IMG/VR virus record: IMGVR_UViG_3300021197_001456
Span: 1-40,259 of that record
Direction: 5' to 3' (one strand)
Source of the DNA: a virus
DNA: 40,259 bases
Below, piece after piece: positions 29,405-37,333 of the stretch (its first letter is position 1; each line of letters begins with the position of its first letter). The notes beneath the pieces are model-generated. The model searched no databases and was not told the DNA's origin. It was given only the letters and a program-made list of their open reading frames with translations. The position numbers were made by a program, and so were the translations under genes.

Positions 29405-31517
29405 TAAAAAATTCTGGATCAATCGCAACAATACGTTTGGTTGGTCGTCCAGTTCCTTTTGCTCTTAAATCTTTTTCTTGTATCTCCCCTGAGTTTTTCA
29501 GTCTTTCTATAATTTCTTTTACTTCGTATGACTTCATTGATCTGAATATTTCACGTCTATCAATATCACGCTTACTTATACCCCACTCCCCTTGCGATCT
29601 AATAAAGCTAAGTATTTGTTTAATACGTCCCTCCATTTCAGAACCTGCAACTTTATCTTTACAGTTTTCTATTAGCAGTTGATCGTAGTAATAAACATAA
29701 TCTATTGCCCATTGAGTTATATCTCCTTTAATAACTTTAGTTCTTCTATCATCCGCCAAAGCCCCGATTAAAGCTAAACGCATTGCTTTCTCTCTAGTTC
29801 TAGACAGCAAAACTTCTAAGCCTTCTTTCTCCAAAGCATTCTGTTGCTCAACAAGCCTGTAGGCTAAACTATCTAACAAAGCATTAGAATCATCGTCAAA
29901 CTTTACAACCCTTTGCTTAAAATCCATTTCAGCGTTGTCTCTAGATATTTGCTCCATTTCATTGTCAACCTGTCTAACATGAGAAACCCAATCGTAGGTT
30001 GATTGAGGCGGCTCAACAAAAGCCACCATCTTGCCAACAGTTCTTGGTACATGCGATTCAACAACAATAAACCTATTAAGGAATCCGTCAACAATACGAC
30101 CTGTTGATAACGCTCCATAAAAGTTTTTAGGCACGCTCATACCGACCAAAGTAATTGCAGGTTTAATCGTTGATCTATCTAATACTTCTTTTTGTTGTTT
30201 ATTGGTCAGCGTCATCATTGAATAGTTATCTGGTCTTAGAACACCATGACATCTTCCCCAAGTCTCCATAAGTATTTGTAACGCATCTTCTTTGTTAGAG
30301 TTAGATGACTTAGATATACTTTCCAATCTTTTACCAAACTCATCCATTACAGTTATGTGAGTTGGTTTATATCTAAGTAAACTGTAAATAGCGCCACTTG
30401 ATGTATAGCCGTCTCCTGCCATTAAATCGCTGTACTCTGCATGATCCAAAATAGTTTCAACGACTGTTTTAACATTTTCTTTACCTTGGCCAGACTTAGC
30501 AATACACATAAAAAACAAAGACGCAAAGTTATTCATATTGGTTCTATACATTCTACCCAAGGCTACTGAACCCAAAGACAAAGCTGCTTGCATGCTGATA
30601 GCTGGTTGAGATATATGCGCTATCTGTTCAGAGTATTCGTAAATATCTTTTAATACTCCTGGAGGAGAGAAAAGATTGACAGGCTCATTTACATTCTTGG
30701 TTGTTGATATATAAGCTGGAGCTTGTTGGTTTTTTCTGTCATGAGTTTTTTGTATTGAATTAACTGTTGTAGATATTTCACTTGCTGATAAAGGTGGGGT
30801 ATTTTGCTCATTCCAAGACTGAACAAAAAACTCTGTAAACTCTGTATTTAAACCTTTAGCTATTAAATAGCCAGCTAATCTAGCGGCTTGGTCATTTCTA
30901 CCACCTTCTGATATACCATCAATAGATAAAGGCGCAGCTATTGGTTTGCCGTTAACCTTTTCAACTCCAGTTATTTTTACCCATAACTCTTGAGTTAGGT
31001 TTGGTAAGTCATCAATATCGTTTAGATCCCAATCTTCAATTCTTGTAGGGGTATAGATAGCACCTGTTGCATGAATATTATGCGGAGCAACAATCAAACC
31101 CCCGACACCTCTAATATCAATTAGCTTAGCTGGGTCATAGCCCTCAGTTCGCTTAGCCACCCAAGTAGTAAAGTTTTCTGGATTATTATAATAATAGTGG
31201 ACACCTTTGCCTGTTGCTACTTTAAAAGGTGTTACTGGTAAGTTGGCCTCACACCAATTTACCGCTTCAGGCGTATCTGCATCTATAACAATAAACTTGC
31301 CACAGACCAAAGCGACGACTAAATCATCTCGCCCTTTAAACCATTTCTCTATTTCTTCCGTCGTCGGCTGTCGCTCTTGAAACTTTTGCCACCCCCCTAA
31401 TTCTTTGGGCGGAACTTTATTGTGTCTATGTAGTGGTACTACGCTTATGCCGTATTCTGCATAAGCCAGAGCTAAGTCCAACGCAGAGTCTTGCGCTGTT
31501 ACTTGTAAATTGAACAC
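29394..31517 (-). CDS. Prim-Pol primase-polymerase/helicase fusion
   Basis: The 707-aa product has an N-terminal bifunctional primase-polymerase domain: FIVIDADTPEAV (D79, D81), GKGVHYYY (H107) and DIRGVGGLIVAP (134-145), the three AEP-superfamily motifs. The C-terminal half is a P-loop helicase of the DUF3987 kind, with AKSGQGKEN (about 337-345) as Walker A and HITVMDEFG as Walker B, then a winged-helix-like end (SKRDIDRREIFRSMKSYEVK). It would unwind and prime, and perhaps partly copy, phage DNA. The start is a GTG two bases after the regulator's stop. No separate DNA polymerase is in the window. Confidence 0.9.
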   Translation of the reverse strand: MFNLQVTAQDSALDLALAYAEYGISVVPLHRHNKVPPKELGGWQKFQERQPTTEEIEKWFKGRDDLVVALVCGKFIVIDADTPEAVNWCEANLPVTPFKVATGKGVHYYYNNPENFTTWVAKRTEGYDPAKLIDIRGVGGLIVAPHNIHATGAIYTPTRIEDWDLNDIDDLPNLTQELWVKITGVEKVNGKPIAAPLSIDGISEGGRNDQAARLAGYLIAKGLNTEFTEFFVQSWNEQNTPPLSASEISTTVNSIQKTHDRKNQQAPAYISTTKNVNEPVNLFSPPGVLKDIYEYSEQIAHISQPAISMQAALSLGSVALGRMYRTNMNNFASLFFMCIAKSGQGKENVKTVVETILDHAEYSDLMAGDGYTSSGAIYSLLRYKPTHITVMDEFGKRLESISKSSNSNKEDALQILMETWGRCHGVLRPDNYSMMTLTNKQQKEVLDRSTIKPAITLVGMSVPKNFYGALSTGRIVDGFLNRFIVVESHVPRTVGKMVAFVEPPQSTYDWVSHVRQVDNEMEQISRDNAEMDFKQRVVKFDDDSNALLDSLAYRLVEQQNALEKEGLEVLLSRTREKAMRLALIGALADDRRTKVIKGDITQWAIDYVYYYDQLLIENCKDKVAGSEMEGRIKQILSFIRSQGEWGISKRDIDRREIFRSMKSYEVKEIIERLKNSGEIQEKDLRAKGTGRPTKRIVAIDPEFFNED

Positions 31518-31519
31518 TC

Positions 31520-31855
31520 TTAACTTTCACTACTTTCTTCAATAGGACCAAAGATAGACTCGAAGTCTAGCTTACCGCCAGATGCTTTAATAATTTTTTT
31601 AGCTTGTTTAATTGAAGGCTGTCTTAAACCATACCTCCAAGCTTTGGTTGATGCTGCTGAGCAGTCAAATAATTCTGCCGCAGGTTCTGTTCCAATAAAT
31701 TCTATATACTTCTTTAAAGTTATTCTTTGCACTTCCCTCTCCTTATGTTCAGGTTCTAGATTTTTGGTTTTAAATGATTTAAGCTCTTCATTGGTTAGGT
31801 TTTTCAACCTCCAGAGATAATTCACTCTCCATTGATTTTGGTCTACTTCTCTCAT
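31520..31855 (-). CDS. Cro/YdaS-like HTH regulator
   Basis: The 111-aa product ends in AAELFDCSAASTKAWRYGLR QPSIKQAKKI, the HTH pattern of YdaS/Cro-type proteins in which a small helix pair recognises DNA. The N-terminal half is charged and helical. ATG at 31855 has a GGAA 7-8 nt upstream; a GTG at 31885 is in frame but lacks a ribosome site. It heads the primase operon and faces the Sak4 operon across a short divergent region, so it may control both. Confidence 0.75.
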   Translation of the reverse strand: MREVDQNQWRVNYLWRLKNLTNEELKSFKTKNLEPEHKEREVQRITLKKYIEFIGTEPAAELFDCSAASTKAWRYGLRQPSIKQAKKIIKASGGKLDFESIFGPIEESSES

Positions 31856-31888
31856 TTTACATTCCGTTAAATATTTAATGTTCACACA

Positions 31889-31942
31889 TTGTAATTCATA
31901 TTAAAATAAATTAAAATAGTATTTTTAAATAAAACGGAGAAG
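31889..31942 (+). promoter_or_regulatory. Promoter and Shine-Dalgarno for Sak4 operon, in divergent region
   Basis: TTGTAA (31889-31894) and TAAAAT (31912-31917) are 17 nt apart, and GGAGAAG (31936-31942) lies 5 nt before the ATG. The region between the divergent genes is only about 90 bp and very AT-rich. On the opposite strand TACAAT (complement of 31888-31893) could serve as -10 for the regulator gene. The boxes are plausible but not strong matches. Confidence 0.45.
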
Positions 31943-31947
31943 ATTAA

Positions 31948-32658
31948 ATGTCTGATATTTTAAGTAGAATTAAAAGTCCTAGTGACTTGGTTGAAAATCA
32001 AGGTGCTAAGATTTTAATGTATGGCGCAGCTGGAGCTGGTAAAACAACCTCGCTTGCAACCTCACCTGGAAAAACTTTAATCATTAGTATGGAAGCTGGT
32101 TTACTGTCTATTAAAGATGCAGCCAATGTTACTGCTATTGAAGTTAAAGAAGCCTCAGAGATTGAAGAGATTGCTGAGATGCTAGAAAATGGCAAACTTG
32201 ATTACGACACTATTTGTTTAGATAGCGTAACTGAGATGTCTGAGCTTTTACTAGCACAAGAAAAGGCAAGGTCCAAAGATCCTCGGCAGGCTTATGGCGA
32301 AGTAATTACAGTAATGACAAGAACGATGCGAAGATTTAGAGATCTTAAAATGCACGTTATTTTTGTTGCTAAAGAAGATAAATTACGTGACGAATCAACA
32401 GGTATGTTTCATTATCAACCCATGATGGTTGGTGCTAAACTACCTACCCAAATTCCTTACTTCTTTGATGAGGTGTTATGTCTTAGGACTTTCACCGAAG
32501 AAAATGATGAAGGAAAAAAAGTAACCAATCGTTGGTTGCAAACAGTTCTTGGTGATAACTATATTGCTAAGGATAGGAGTGGCAAGCTAGATTCTTTTGA
32601 AGAGCCTAACTTGACATATATTATTAATAAACTTGGATTTTCAAAAGGAGAAAAATAA
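31948..32658 (+). CDS. Sak4-like RecA-family ATPase
   Basis: The 236-aa product has GAAGAGKT (26-33) as Walker A, DYDTICLDSVTE with D92 as Walker B, and AYGEVITVMTRTMRRFRDLK after it, the outline of phage AAA_24/Sak4 proteins (RecA-core). Sak4 promotes single-strand annealing with the help of an SSB. It directly precedes, and overlaps by 1 nt, a DUF669 SSB-like gene, the usual partner. The exonuclease that would feed it lies in the opposite leftward block. Confident family call. Confidence 0.87.
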   Translation: MSDILSRIKSPSDLVENQGAKILMYGAAGAGKTTSLATSPGKTLIISMEAGLLSIKDAANVTAIEVKEASEIEEIAEMLENGKLDYDTICLDSVTEMSELLLAQEKARSKDPRQAYGEVITVMTRTMRRFRDLKMHVIFVAKEDKLRDESTGMFHYQPMMVGAKLPTQIPYFFDEVLCLRTFTEENDEGKKVTNRWLQTVLGDNYIAKDRSGKLDSFEEPNLTYIINKLGFSKGEK

Positions 32659-33170
32659 TGAGCGATTTTGCAGACGTCAAGTTTGATTTTGAATCTGGTG
32701 GTAGTGGTGAATCCACTATTCCAGAAGGGGACTACCTAACAGAGATAAGCACATGCGAGAAGACTACTTCAAGCAATGGCAATGATTATCTTAGGTTAGA
32801 AGTTAAAGTATGTGGTGAAAAGTACAAAGGTTGGATTGCAAGAGATAATCTAAATCTATGGTACAAACATAGCGATGCTGAAAAGCAAGAAATGGTTAGA
32901 GAAATAGCCTCTAGGAAATTTTCTGGCTTAGTCAAAGCGTTAGGTAGAAAAGACAACCCACCAGCAAATGCTGGAGAGTTGGTTGGCAACAAAGTGATTT
33001 GTACTTTTGGCATTGAGAAAAGTAAAAATCCAGATTATCCCGATGATAAAAACAATATCAAGGGTTTCAAGCCGTTGGAAAAGATGTCGCCTAAACAAGC
33101 AGACGACACTCCAGCTTGGGTAACAGAAGGAACTTCTGAAGCCAAAGCTCCAGCTAAACCGAGCTTGTAA
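32658..33170 (+). CDS. DUF669 single-stranded DNA-binding protein
   Basis: The 170-aa product has IPEGDYLTEISTCEKTTSSN followed by YLRLEVKVCGEKYKGW and DNLNLWYKHSDAEKQ, then KVICTFGIEKSKNPD, matching the OB-like DUF669 pattern. A Pro/Ala/Glu-rich acidic tail follows, as in SSBs that recruit partners. It is coupled to Sak4 by TAATG. It would coat ssDNA during replication or annealing. The operon ends shortly after it, against convergent genes. Confidence 0.82.
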   Translation: MSDFADVKFDFESGGSGESTIPEGDYLTEISTCEKTTSSNGNDYLRLEVKVCGEKYKGWIARDNLNLWYKHSDAEKQEMVREIASRKFSGLVKALGRKDNPPANAGELVGNKVICTFGIEKSKNPDYPDDKNNIKGFKPLEKMSPKQADDTPAWVTEGTSEAKAPAKPSL

Positions 33171-33244
33171 TTATAGGGTGTTGCTAGGGCGCCCAAAGGG
33201 TATTATCTCCCCCCATTTAGATACGAATATACCTACCTAGCACT

Positions 33245-33454
33245 CTAATGAATGGTTAGACTGATATGATGGGCGGGATCTATCTCACTAACGTCTAAAA
33301 TTTTTCCAAACGTATAATCAGAGCTTTCTTCCATAGAACGCAACAAAGCAAATAGCTCTGCGGTATCAGAGTTTCTGGCCTGCAATACAACCATATGAAG
33401 GTTGCTGTCTATCTCATAGACGCACAGATATTGAGGGATGCTAGGAAATAACAT
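33245..33454 (-). CDS. Small hypothetical protein, probable start at 33454
   Basis: The 69-aa product (MLFPSIPQYLCVYEIDSNLH, then DTAELFALLRSMEESSDYTF) has an alpha/beta look with no recognised domain. An AGGAT sits 9-10 nt before ATG 33454, which I prefer to a longer frame opening at 33502 that overlaps the previous gene by 23 nt. It closes the leftward block and faces the DUF669 gene. The 74-bp gap between them holds only an imperfect GCTAGG/CCTAGC inverted repeat. Confidence 0.5.
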   Translation of the reverse strand: MLFPSIPQYLCVYEIDSNLHMVVLQARNSDTAELFALLRSMEESSDYTFGKILDVSEIDPAHHISLTIH

Positions 33455-33479
33455 ACCTATAATCCTAGCATAATTTTTA

Positions 33480-33752
33480 TTAATCGTTGACGTACAGAGC
33501 AATCATTGCATAGTGAATGATTTTAAGAAGCTCCTTTTTCTTGTCGTCTTTTTTGCCATAGCGCATGGCATATTTCATTATATTGCCAATACAAAAACCT
33601 TCGCCAAAACCAGCATCTACAATCATATCCGTCGCCTGGTACTTGCCCTTGGCATAGTGCTGATCGTAGGTGCTGTCTATATAATCTTTTAACTCAGCAA
33701 GAGATATATCTTCTCTAAACTTATAATCAATAGAAGTTCTTTTGTCGTACAT
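33480..33752 (-). CDS. DUF3310-like protein (T7 gp1.7-type)
   Basis: The 90-aa product has EGFCIGNIMKYAMRYGKKDD followed by KKELLKIIHYAMIAL, which is the conserved part of DUF3310 (a GN-x-x-KY-x-x-R-x-x-KK helix and a second long helix). Some members, such as gp1.7 of T7, are nucleotide kinases. The first 40 residues are charged and hold a SLAELKDYIDSTY helix. It begins 3 nt after the exonuclease ends and so shares its transcript. Nucleotide metabolism is the likely role. Confidence 0.72.
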   Translation of the reverse strand: MYDKRTSIDYKFREDISLAELKDYIDSTYDQHYAKGKYQATDMIVDAGFGEGFCIGNIMKYAMRYGKKDDKKKELLKIIHYAMIALYVND

Positions 33753-33754
33753 TT

Positions 33755-34585
33755 TTACAAAGTTAAAGTAACAATATTCGGCGAGTTATAAACAGATAGA
33801 TGGCCGCCTTCTGAGTGATTTTTGTAAAGCTCCAAGAAGCCTTCCATCTTTTCCCAACCAAGATTCATCTGCTCTTCTGAGATAATAAATACTTTAGATG
33901 CGTATGGGTAGACTTTTTCTTGCGCCACAAAAACAAACTCATCTAACTTAAAACCAGCTTTCTCCATACCCCTGCGATACCAAGCAGCTTGCATATCATA
34001 ACCGTATTTTTTAACTGAATAAGCAAACTCTTTTGGATCACATGATTGGGTTGTTTTATAGTCCACTACACATATAGCATTATCTGGGTACGGGCTTTGG
34101 ACTGGCGGACAGATAACATCTGGTCTGCATTTACAAAGAACATCGCCTTCATACCAATAGAAACTAGCCTCTGCTACTTTGCCTTCAGCGTTAAGGTAGA
34201 TATTGCCTTCATCAATCATATGTTCTTTCATACCTTTAATTGCTTTCATCTCTGTTTCTTTGATAACTGTCAGGCCGCGCTCTTCATACTCTCTCTTCAG
34301 ATCTTTGTTGGCATTGGTATAGGGAGACCCCATTACTACTGCAACAGTATTATTAAACTCTTCCTCACCTTCTACTAGCAAAGCGTGGGCCGCTGTACCA
34401 AAGTTCATAGCAGGCGTTGTTTCTTGTATTCTTTCAACCGCATGCAGTTGCGATTTACCAAAGGCTCTAATTTTACTGCTACTAATTCCAACACCTGCAT
34501 GGTAAACAGGGTTAGGTATATCTGAGAACACCAGGGTGTCGCCCTTTTGCTCAGACTCAAACTCTTTTAGTTCTTCTATTATCAT
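33755..34585 (-). CDS. RecE/RecB-type PD-(D/E)XK exonuclease
   Basis: The 276-aa product has the RecB-family motifs in order: FGTAAHALL (H67), CRPDVICP (D156), ICVVDYKTT (D175, K177) and YDMQAAWYRRGM with Q199-x3-Y203. This is the PDDEXK group of exonuclease VIII/RecE-like phage nucleases that resect double-stranded ends to give ssDNA for Sak/SSB-type annealing. GGAG 7 nt upstream selects ATG 34585 over 34591. It overlaps the preceding gene by 29 nt. With Sak4 and DUF669 it makes a complete annealing set. Confidence 0.87.
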   Translation of the reverse strand: MIIEELKEFESEQKGDTLVFSDIPNPVYHAGVGISSSKIRAFGKSQLHAVERIQETTPAMNFGTAAHALLVEGEEEFNNTVAVVMGSPYTNANKDLKREYEERGLTVIKETEMKAIKGMKEHMIDEGNIYLNAEGKVAEASFYWYEGDVLCKCRPDVICPPVQSPYPDNAICVVDYKTTQSCDPKEFAYSVKKYGYDMQAAWYRRGMEKAGFKLDEFVFVAQEKVYPYASKVFIISEEQMNLGWEKMEGFLELYKNHSEGGHLSVYNSPNIVTLTL

Positions 34586-34811
34586 ATTCATACTCCAAAA
34601 TCATCGTTTGCACGACACTATCATTAAGCATTGGATGAGGCCAATACCGCAACTTGTTGTATAAGTTTAGCATGTTGTCTTCAAAAGACAGTCGCTTGTT
34701 ATACATAGGGTTTCCTATCGAATCCCAAAAATCTTCTATTTGTTCTAAGGTATCTCTACCACCACCAACATATTTTAATTCTGCCTCTGTATAGTCATAA
34801 GGTATAAACAT
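34557..34811 (-). CDS. Hypothetical protein, 84 aa
   Basis: The product begins MFIPYDYTEAELKYVGGGRD and has EQIEDFWDSIGNPMYNKRLS and NLYNKLRYWPHPM. It looks like a compact helical protein with many aromatics. GGGAG with a short spacer before ATG 34811 supports this start over an in-frame longer one at 34868, which would overlap the upstream small gene. No domain recognised. It sits between SF2 helicase and exonuclease genes, so a DNA-metabolism role is possible. Confidence 0.58.
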   Translation of the reverse strand: MFIPYDYTEAELKYVGGGRDTLEQIEDFWDSIGNPMYNKRLSFEDNMLNLYNKLRYWPHPMLNDSVVQTMILEYEYDNRRTKRV

Positions 34812-34854
34812 AAAATCTCCCGTCTCTTTCCTAAATGGATAACAGCGTGTTGGT

Positions 34855-35031
34855 TTACCTATCTGCATTTTTCTTTATAGGCCAAGGTTTTTTTAATTTG
34901 TATTCTTCGTATGTCATGCCTTCTATTTCTTCGCCACCCATAATTTTAAAAGAACATTCTCTAAAAATTTTCCAGTCAATGTCATTTGAAATTGCAAGGT
35001 TGTATGTGATAACAATTGATTTACTTAGCAT
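34855..35031 (-). CDS. 58-aa hypothetical protein after the helicase
   Basis: ATG at 35031 overlaps the helicase stop by 11 nt (ATGCTAAGTAA). The product begins MLSKSIVITYNLAISNDIDW, then FRECSFKIMGGEEIEGMTYE, and ends basic (KKPWPIKKNADR). The sequence has a sensible strand-helix look and no stop until 34855. No known domain. Because it is short it is easily missed; the overlap pattern shared with other gene pairs here supports it. Confidence 0.55.
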   Translation of the reverse strand: MLSKSIVITYNLAISNDIDWKIFRECSFKIMGGEEIEGMTYEEYKLKKPWPIKKNADR

Positions 35032-36634
35032 TTCTAATATGATTGACGATATTGGGGAACTTGCCCGAATAATCGACTTTAATTAAATCTGGTTTGTTGA
35101 CTTCTGTTTGTCTAAACAAAGCTTCGTCTACTGTAGAGGGCGGAGATCTGCGTAAGCTGTCGCCACTTACCATTTTGTTCCACCAAGTCACAGCTTTCTC
35201 TCTTGCATAACCCGAATGCTCAAAGCAGATGTACTCACTAATAATCTTATTGGGCGTCTTGTAGCTGACTTTAAGTACAGGCAACGGCTTGCCTTGTTTC
35301 TGATGATTACCAAACCACATATTGATAACCTTAGTATCGTAGCGTTCTTTCTTAGCTGTCTTAGAAATAATATCTAACTTAGATGCGACCAGCTCTAACT
35401 CTAGCTTACGCATAGGATAGACATAGCCACAATCTGGGCAGGTGGTTACAGCTTTGGGTACATATGACTTACACTCTGGACAGCTCTTGACCAGAGCTTC
35501 CCCCGTCTTTTTGCGCTTACCTTTTTGGTTGGGCGCTATTTGATTGATTGGCCCATGACGTTCAATATTCTTGGCAAAGTCTAGAATTAAACAATCTTTC
35601 TTGCCTTCTGCTATACGCATGCCTCTACCCATCATTTGCACATATAAGCCTGGTGAATGTGTAGGCCTTAGCATTATAATTAAATCTGTATTTGGCGCAT
35701 CAAAACCTGTTGTTAAAACATCGCAATTAACCAAAGCTCTAATTTCTCCTTTTTTATAATCAGCTATTAATTTATCTCTTTGTAGCTGATTGGTATCTCC
35801 CGTTACCACGCGAGAGGCTATATTGTTGGCATTTAAAATACCGCTGACCATTTCTGCATGATTGATACCAGCACAAAATATTAGCCATTGTTTTCTATTT
35901 GCGCCTTTAATTAAAACTTCTTGCATGGCTTTGTTGGTTCGGCCGCTATCGTTCATCTTAGCCTGCAAGTCTGTTTGAATAAATTCTCCACCTCTCAAAC
36001 CTATATCTTCTAACTCGTATTCAGTATCCATACACTTAGTTACTAGAGGTGATAAGTAGCCGTCATCAATCAACCGAATAAAATTATCACCGCTACCAAA
36101 ATCTATTGCCACATCATCAAAGATAGATCCCTCACCTTCAGTCAACATTCCAGAGTTAAGTCTGTAGGGGGTAGCAGTAAAGCCAACCACGCGTAAGTTT
36201 GGATTGCGTTCTTTAAGGGCGACAACGAGGGAGCGGTACATTCCCTCGCCGTCTTTTGGAACAAGATGCGCTTCATCAATAGCGAGCAGGTCAAACAGGG
36301 GGAGTTGATCTACCTTGTTCCAAACTGATTGAAGCTGAGCATAGATAATATCGTTATCTGTATCTCTGCTTCCTAAACTGTTGCCATATAAACCTATATC
36401 TCCATAAGGCCAAGCGTCTTGTAGCTTTTCATAATTTTGAAAAAGTATTTCTTTAACATGCGAAACAATTAAAGTTTTTTGTTTTTTTTGTTCATTCATA
36501 TGCAGCACAAAGTCTGCAATCACATGAGACTTACCAGAGCCTGTTGGCATAACAACCAAAGGATTGCCGTCTTCTATAGCAATATAGTTTTCTAAAGCAT
36601 CTAGAGCTTCTTGTTGATAGTCTCTTAACGGCAT
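35021..36634 (-). CDS. SF2 DEAH-box helicase with zinc ribbon
   Basis: The 537-aa product has RDYQQEAL (Q-motif-like), MPTGSGKS (29-36, Walker A), a LLAIDEAHL Walker B, VVGFTATPYR (motif III), and in the second RecA domain LVNCDVLTTGFDAPNTD and QMMGRGMRI (motif VI). A four-cysteine ribbon, CPECKSYVPKAVTTCPDCGY, follows, and the C-terminus has no known domain. It resembles the ResIII/UvsW-like helicases of phages that process branched DNA or origins. It abuts a tiny Lys-rich gene upstream and overlaps a small gene downstream by 11 nt. Confidence 0.9.
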   Translation of the reverse strand: MPLRDYQQEALDALENYIAIEDGNPLVVMPTGSGKSHVIADFVLHMNEQKKQKTLIVSHVKEILFQNYEKLQDAWPYGDIGLYGNSLGSRDTDNDIIYAQLQSVWNKVDQLPLFDLLAIDEAHLVPKDGEGMYRSLVVALKERNPNLRVVGFTATPYRLNSGMLTEGEGSIFDDVAIDFGSGDNFIRLIDDGYLSPLVTKCMDTEYELEDIGLRGGEFIQTDLQAKMNDSGRTNKAMQEVLIKGANRKQWLIFCAGINHAEMVSGILNANNIASRVVTGDTNQLQRDKLIADYKKGEIRALVNCDVLTTGFDAPNTDLIIMLRPTHSPGLYVQMMGRGMRIAEGKKDCLILDFAKNIERHGPINQIAPNQKGKRKKTGEALVKSCPECKSYVPKAVTTCPDCGYVYPMRKLELELVASKLDIISKTAKKERYDTKVINMWFGNHQKQGKPLPVLKVSYKTPNKIISEYICFEHSGYAREKAVTWWNKMVSGDSLRRSPPSTVDEALFRQTEVNKPDLIKVDYSGKFPNIVNHIRNAK

Positions 36635-36742
36635 TTACTTCTTTTTCTTTTTAGGAAAAACTTTCTTTACAACTTTAGATAACTTGCCAGACTTCATAAT
36701 TCGATCAAGCCTGTTAATTGTTTTAGCCTTTTTATTCTTCAT
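36635..36742 (-). CDS. 35-aa Lys-rich microprotein
   Basis: ATG at 36742 overlaps the upstream stop by 11 nt (ATGAAGAATAA) and the stop abuts the helicase ATG. The product (MKNKKAKTINRLDRIMKSGK and a KKKKK end) is strongly basic. It may bind nucleic acid or only serve to couple translation into the helicase gene. The match of both junctions is the main evidence. Confidence 0.5.
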   Translation of the reverse strand: MKNKKAKTINRLDRIMKSGKLSKVVKKVFPKKKKK

Positions 36743-36908
36743 CTTTATTTGCAAAATTAGTTTTAGTTTCTTTACCGCTTGCATATTTTAATTTTCTAAA
36801 ATGTTCTCCAGCGCCTTTTTGATATTCATACCAAACTATTTTTTTATCATCTTCTTCAGCTTGAAGTTTCTTTCTTTGCTTCTCTACACTTTTTTTATAC
36901 TGAGTCAT
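36732..36908 (-). CDS. Small charged protein, 58 aa
   Basis: The product begins MTQYKKSVEKQRKKLQAEED, probably a coiled coil or helix, then KKIVWYEYQKGAGEHFRKLK. A longer frame opens at a GTG (36953) but overlaps another small frame and lacks a ribosome site; ATG 36908 follows an AAGAG. No recognised domain. It is part of the chain of overlapping small genes upstream of the SF2 helicase. Confidence 0.5.
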   Translation of the reverse strand: MTQYKKSVEKQRKKLQAEEDDKKIVWYEYQKGAGEHFRKLKYASGKETKTNFANKDEE

Positions 36909-36975
36909 TTTCTCTTGATCCCCCTGGTAATTGTTCAACGTCAAACCAGCCACATGGATAATTTACACCTCTCAT
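36895..36975 (-). CDS. Possible 26-aa microprotein
   Basis: An ATG at 36975 shares ATGA with the stop of the upstream gene and its TAA overlaps the next gene by 14 nt. The peptide, starting MRGVNYPCGWFDVEQLPGGS, is rich in Gly, Pro, Cys and aromatics and looks protein-like. At 26 residues a chance frame cannot be excluded. If real it fills a gap that otherwise has no gene. Confidence 0.35.
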   Translation of the reverse strand: MRGVNYPCGWFDVEQLPGGSRENDSV

Positions 36976-37202
36976 TTGTCTATCCTCCTCAAAAGATTTC
37001 TTATATCTTTTTGGTTTAAATGATCTATGTCAAAATCATAGGCATTAAATGTATAACCTCTTGGCGTGGTTTTATATGCTTTAGGTATATCTCCCGTTTT
37101 TATTGCATATGCAGATAACAATAAATACCAAATCATCGAGGAATCATCTTCATGCAATTGATCTAATATTTTTCTTGCACTTGGTTTTGGTATCGTACTC
37201 AT
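36972..37202 (-). CDS. Hypothetical protein, 76 aa
   Basis: The product (MSTIPKPSARKILDQLHEDD, MIWYLLLSAYAIKTGD, then IDHLNQKDIRNLLRRID) appears fully helical with one amphipathic helix that may be partly membrane-associated. It overlaps the genes on both sides by 4 nt (ATGA), so it is coupled in both directions. No family recognised. Confidence 0.58.
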   Translation of the reverse strand: MSTIPKPSARKILDQLHEDDSSMIWYLLLSAYAIKTGDIPKAYKTTPRGYTFNAYDFDIDHLNQKDIRNLLRRIDK

Positions 37203-37333
37203 TTGCCTTGACCTCTATATTTTTTACGCGTTTTGCGTTTGTTAGTTCCAGCGCCTCGGCTAAGCCTTGAGTCGCCAATAGATGTTTTCTTTTTAACACT
37301 TTGTATTTTTTCTTTAATCCAAGTCTTTGCCAT
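37199..37333 (-). CDS. 44-aa basic microprotein
   Basis: ATG 37333 has AGAGG about 9 nt upstream, lies inside the end of the HNH gene (20-nt overlap), and its TGA overlaps the next ATG by 4 nt. The product (MAKTWIKEKIQSVKKKTSIG, then SRLSRGAGTNKRKTRKKYRG) is basic throughout, like the small basic virion-type genes of the left arm. It may bind nucleic acid. No family recognised. Confidence 0.6.
   Translation of the reverse strand: MAKTWIKEKIQSVKKKTSIGDSRLSRGAGTNKRKTRKKYRGQGK

Noticed and set aside
31520-31855. Lysogeny control (repressor of a temperate phage)
   Set aside because: No integrase, excisionase or att-like repeat is visible and the HTH protein is small and next to replication genes; a timing regulator is more likely. 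The missing part of the genome could change this.
33171-33244. Bidirectional terminator between the DUF669 and 33245 genes
   Set aside because: Only an imperfect inverted repeat (GTGTTGCTAGG/CCTAGCAC) with a long loop and no T tract on either side.
34046-34378. 110-aa plus-strand frame opposite the exonuclease
   Set aside because: The exonuclease on the other strand has all family motifs, and this frame has no ribosome site or domain.
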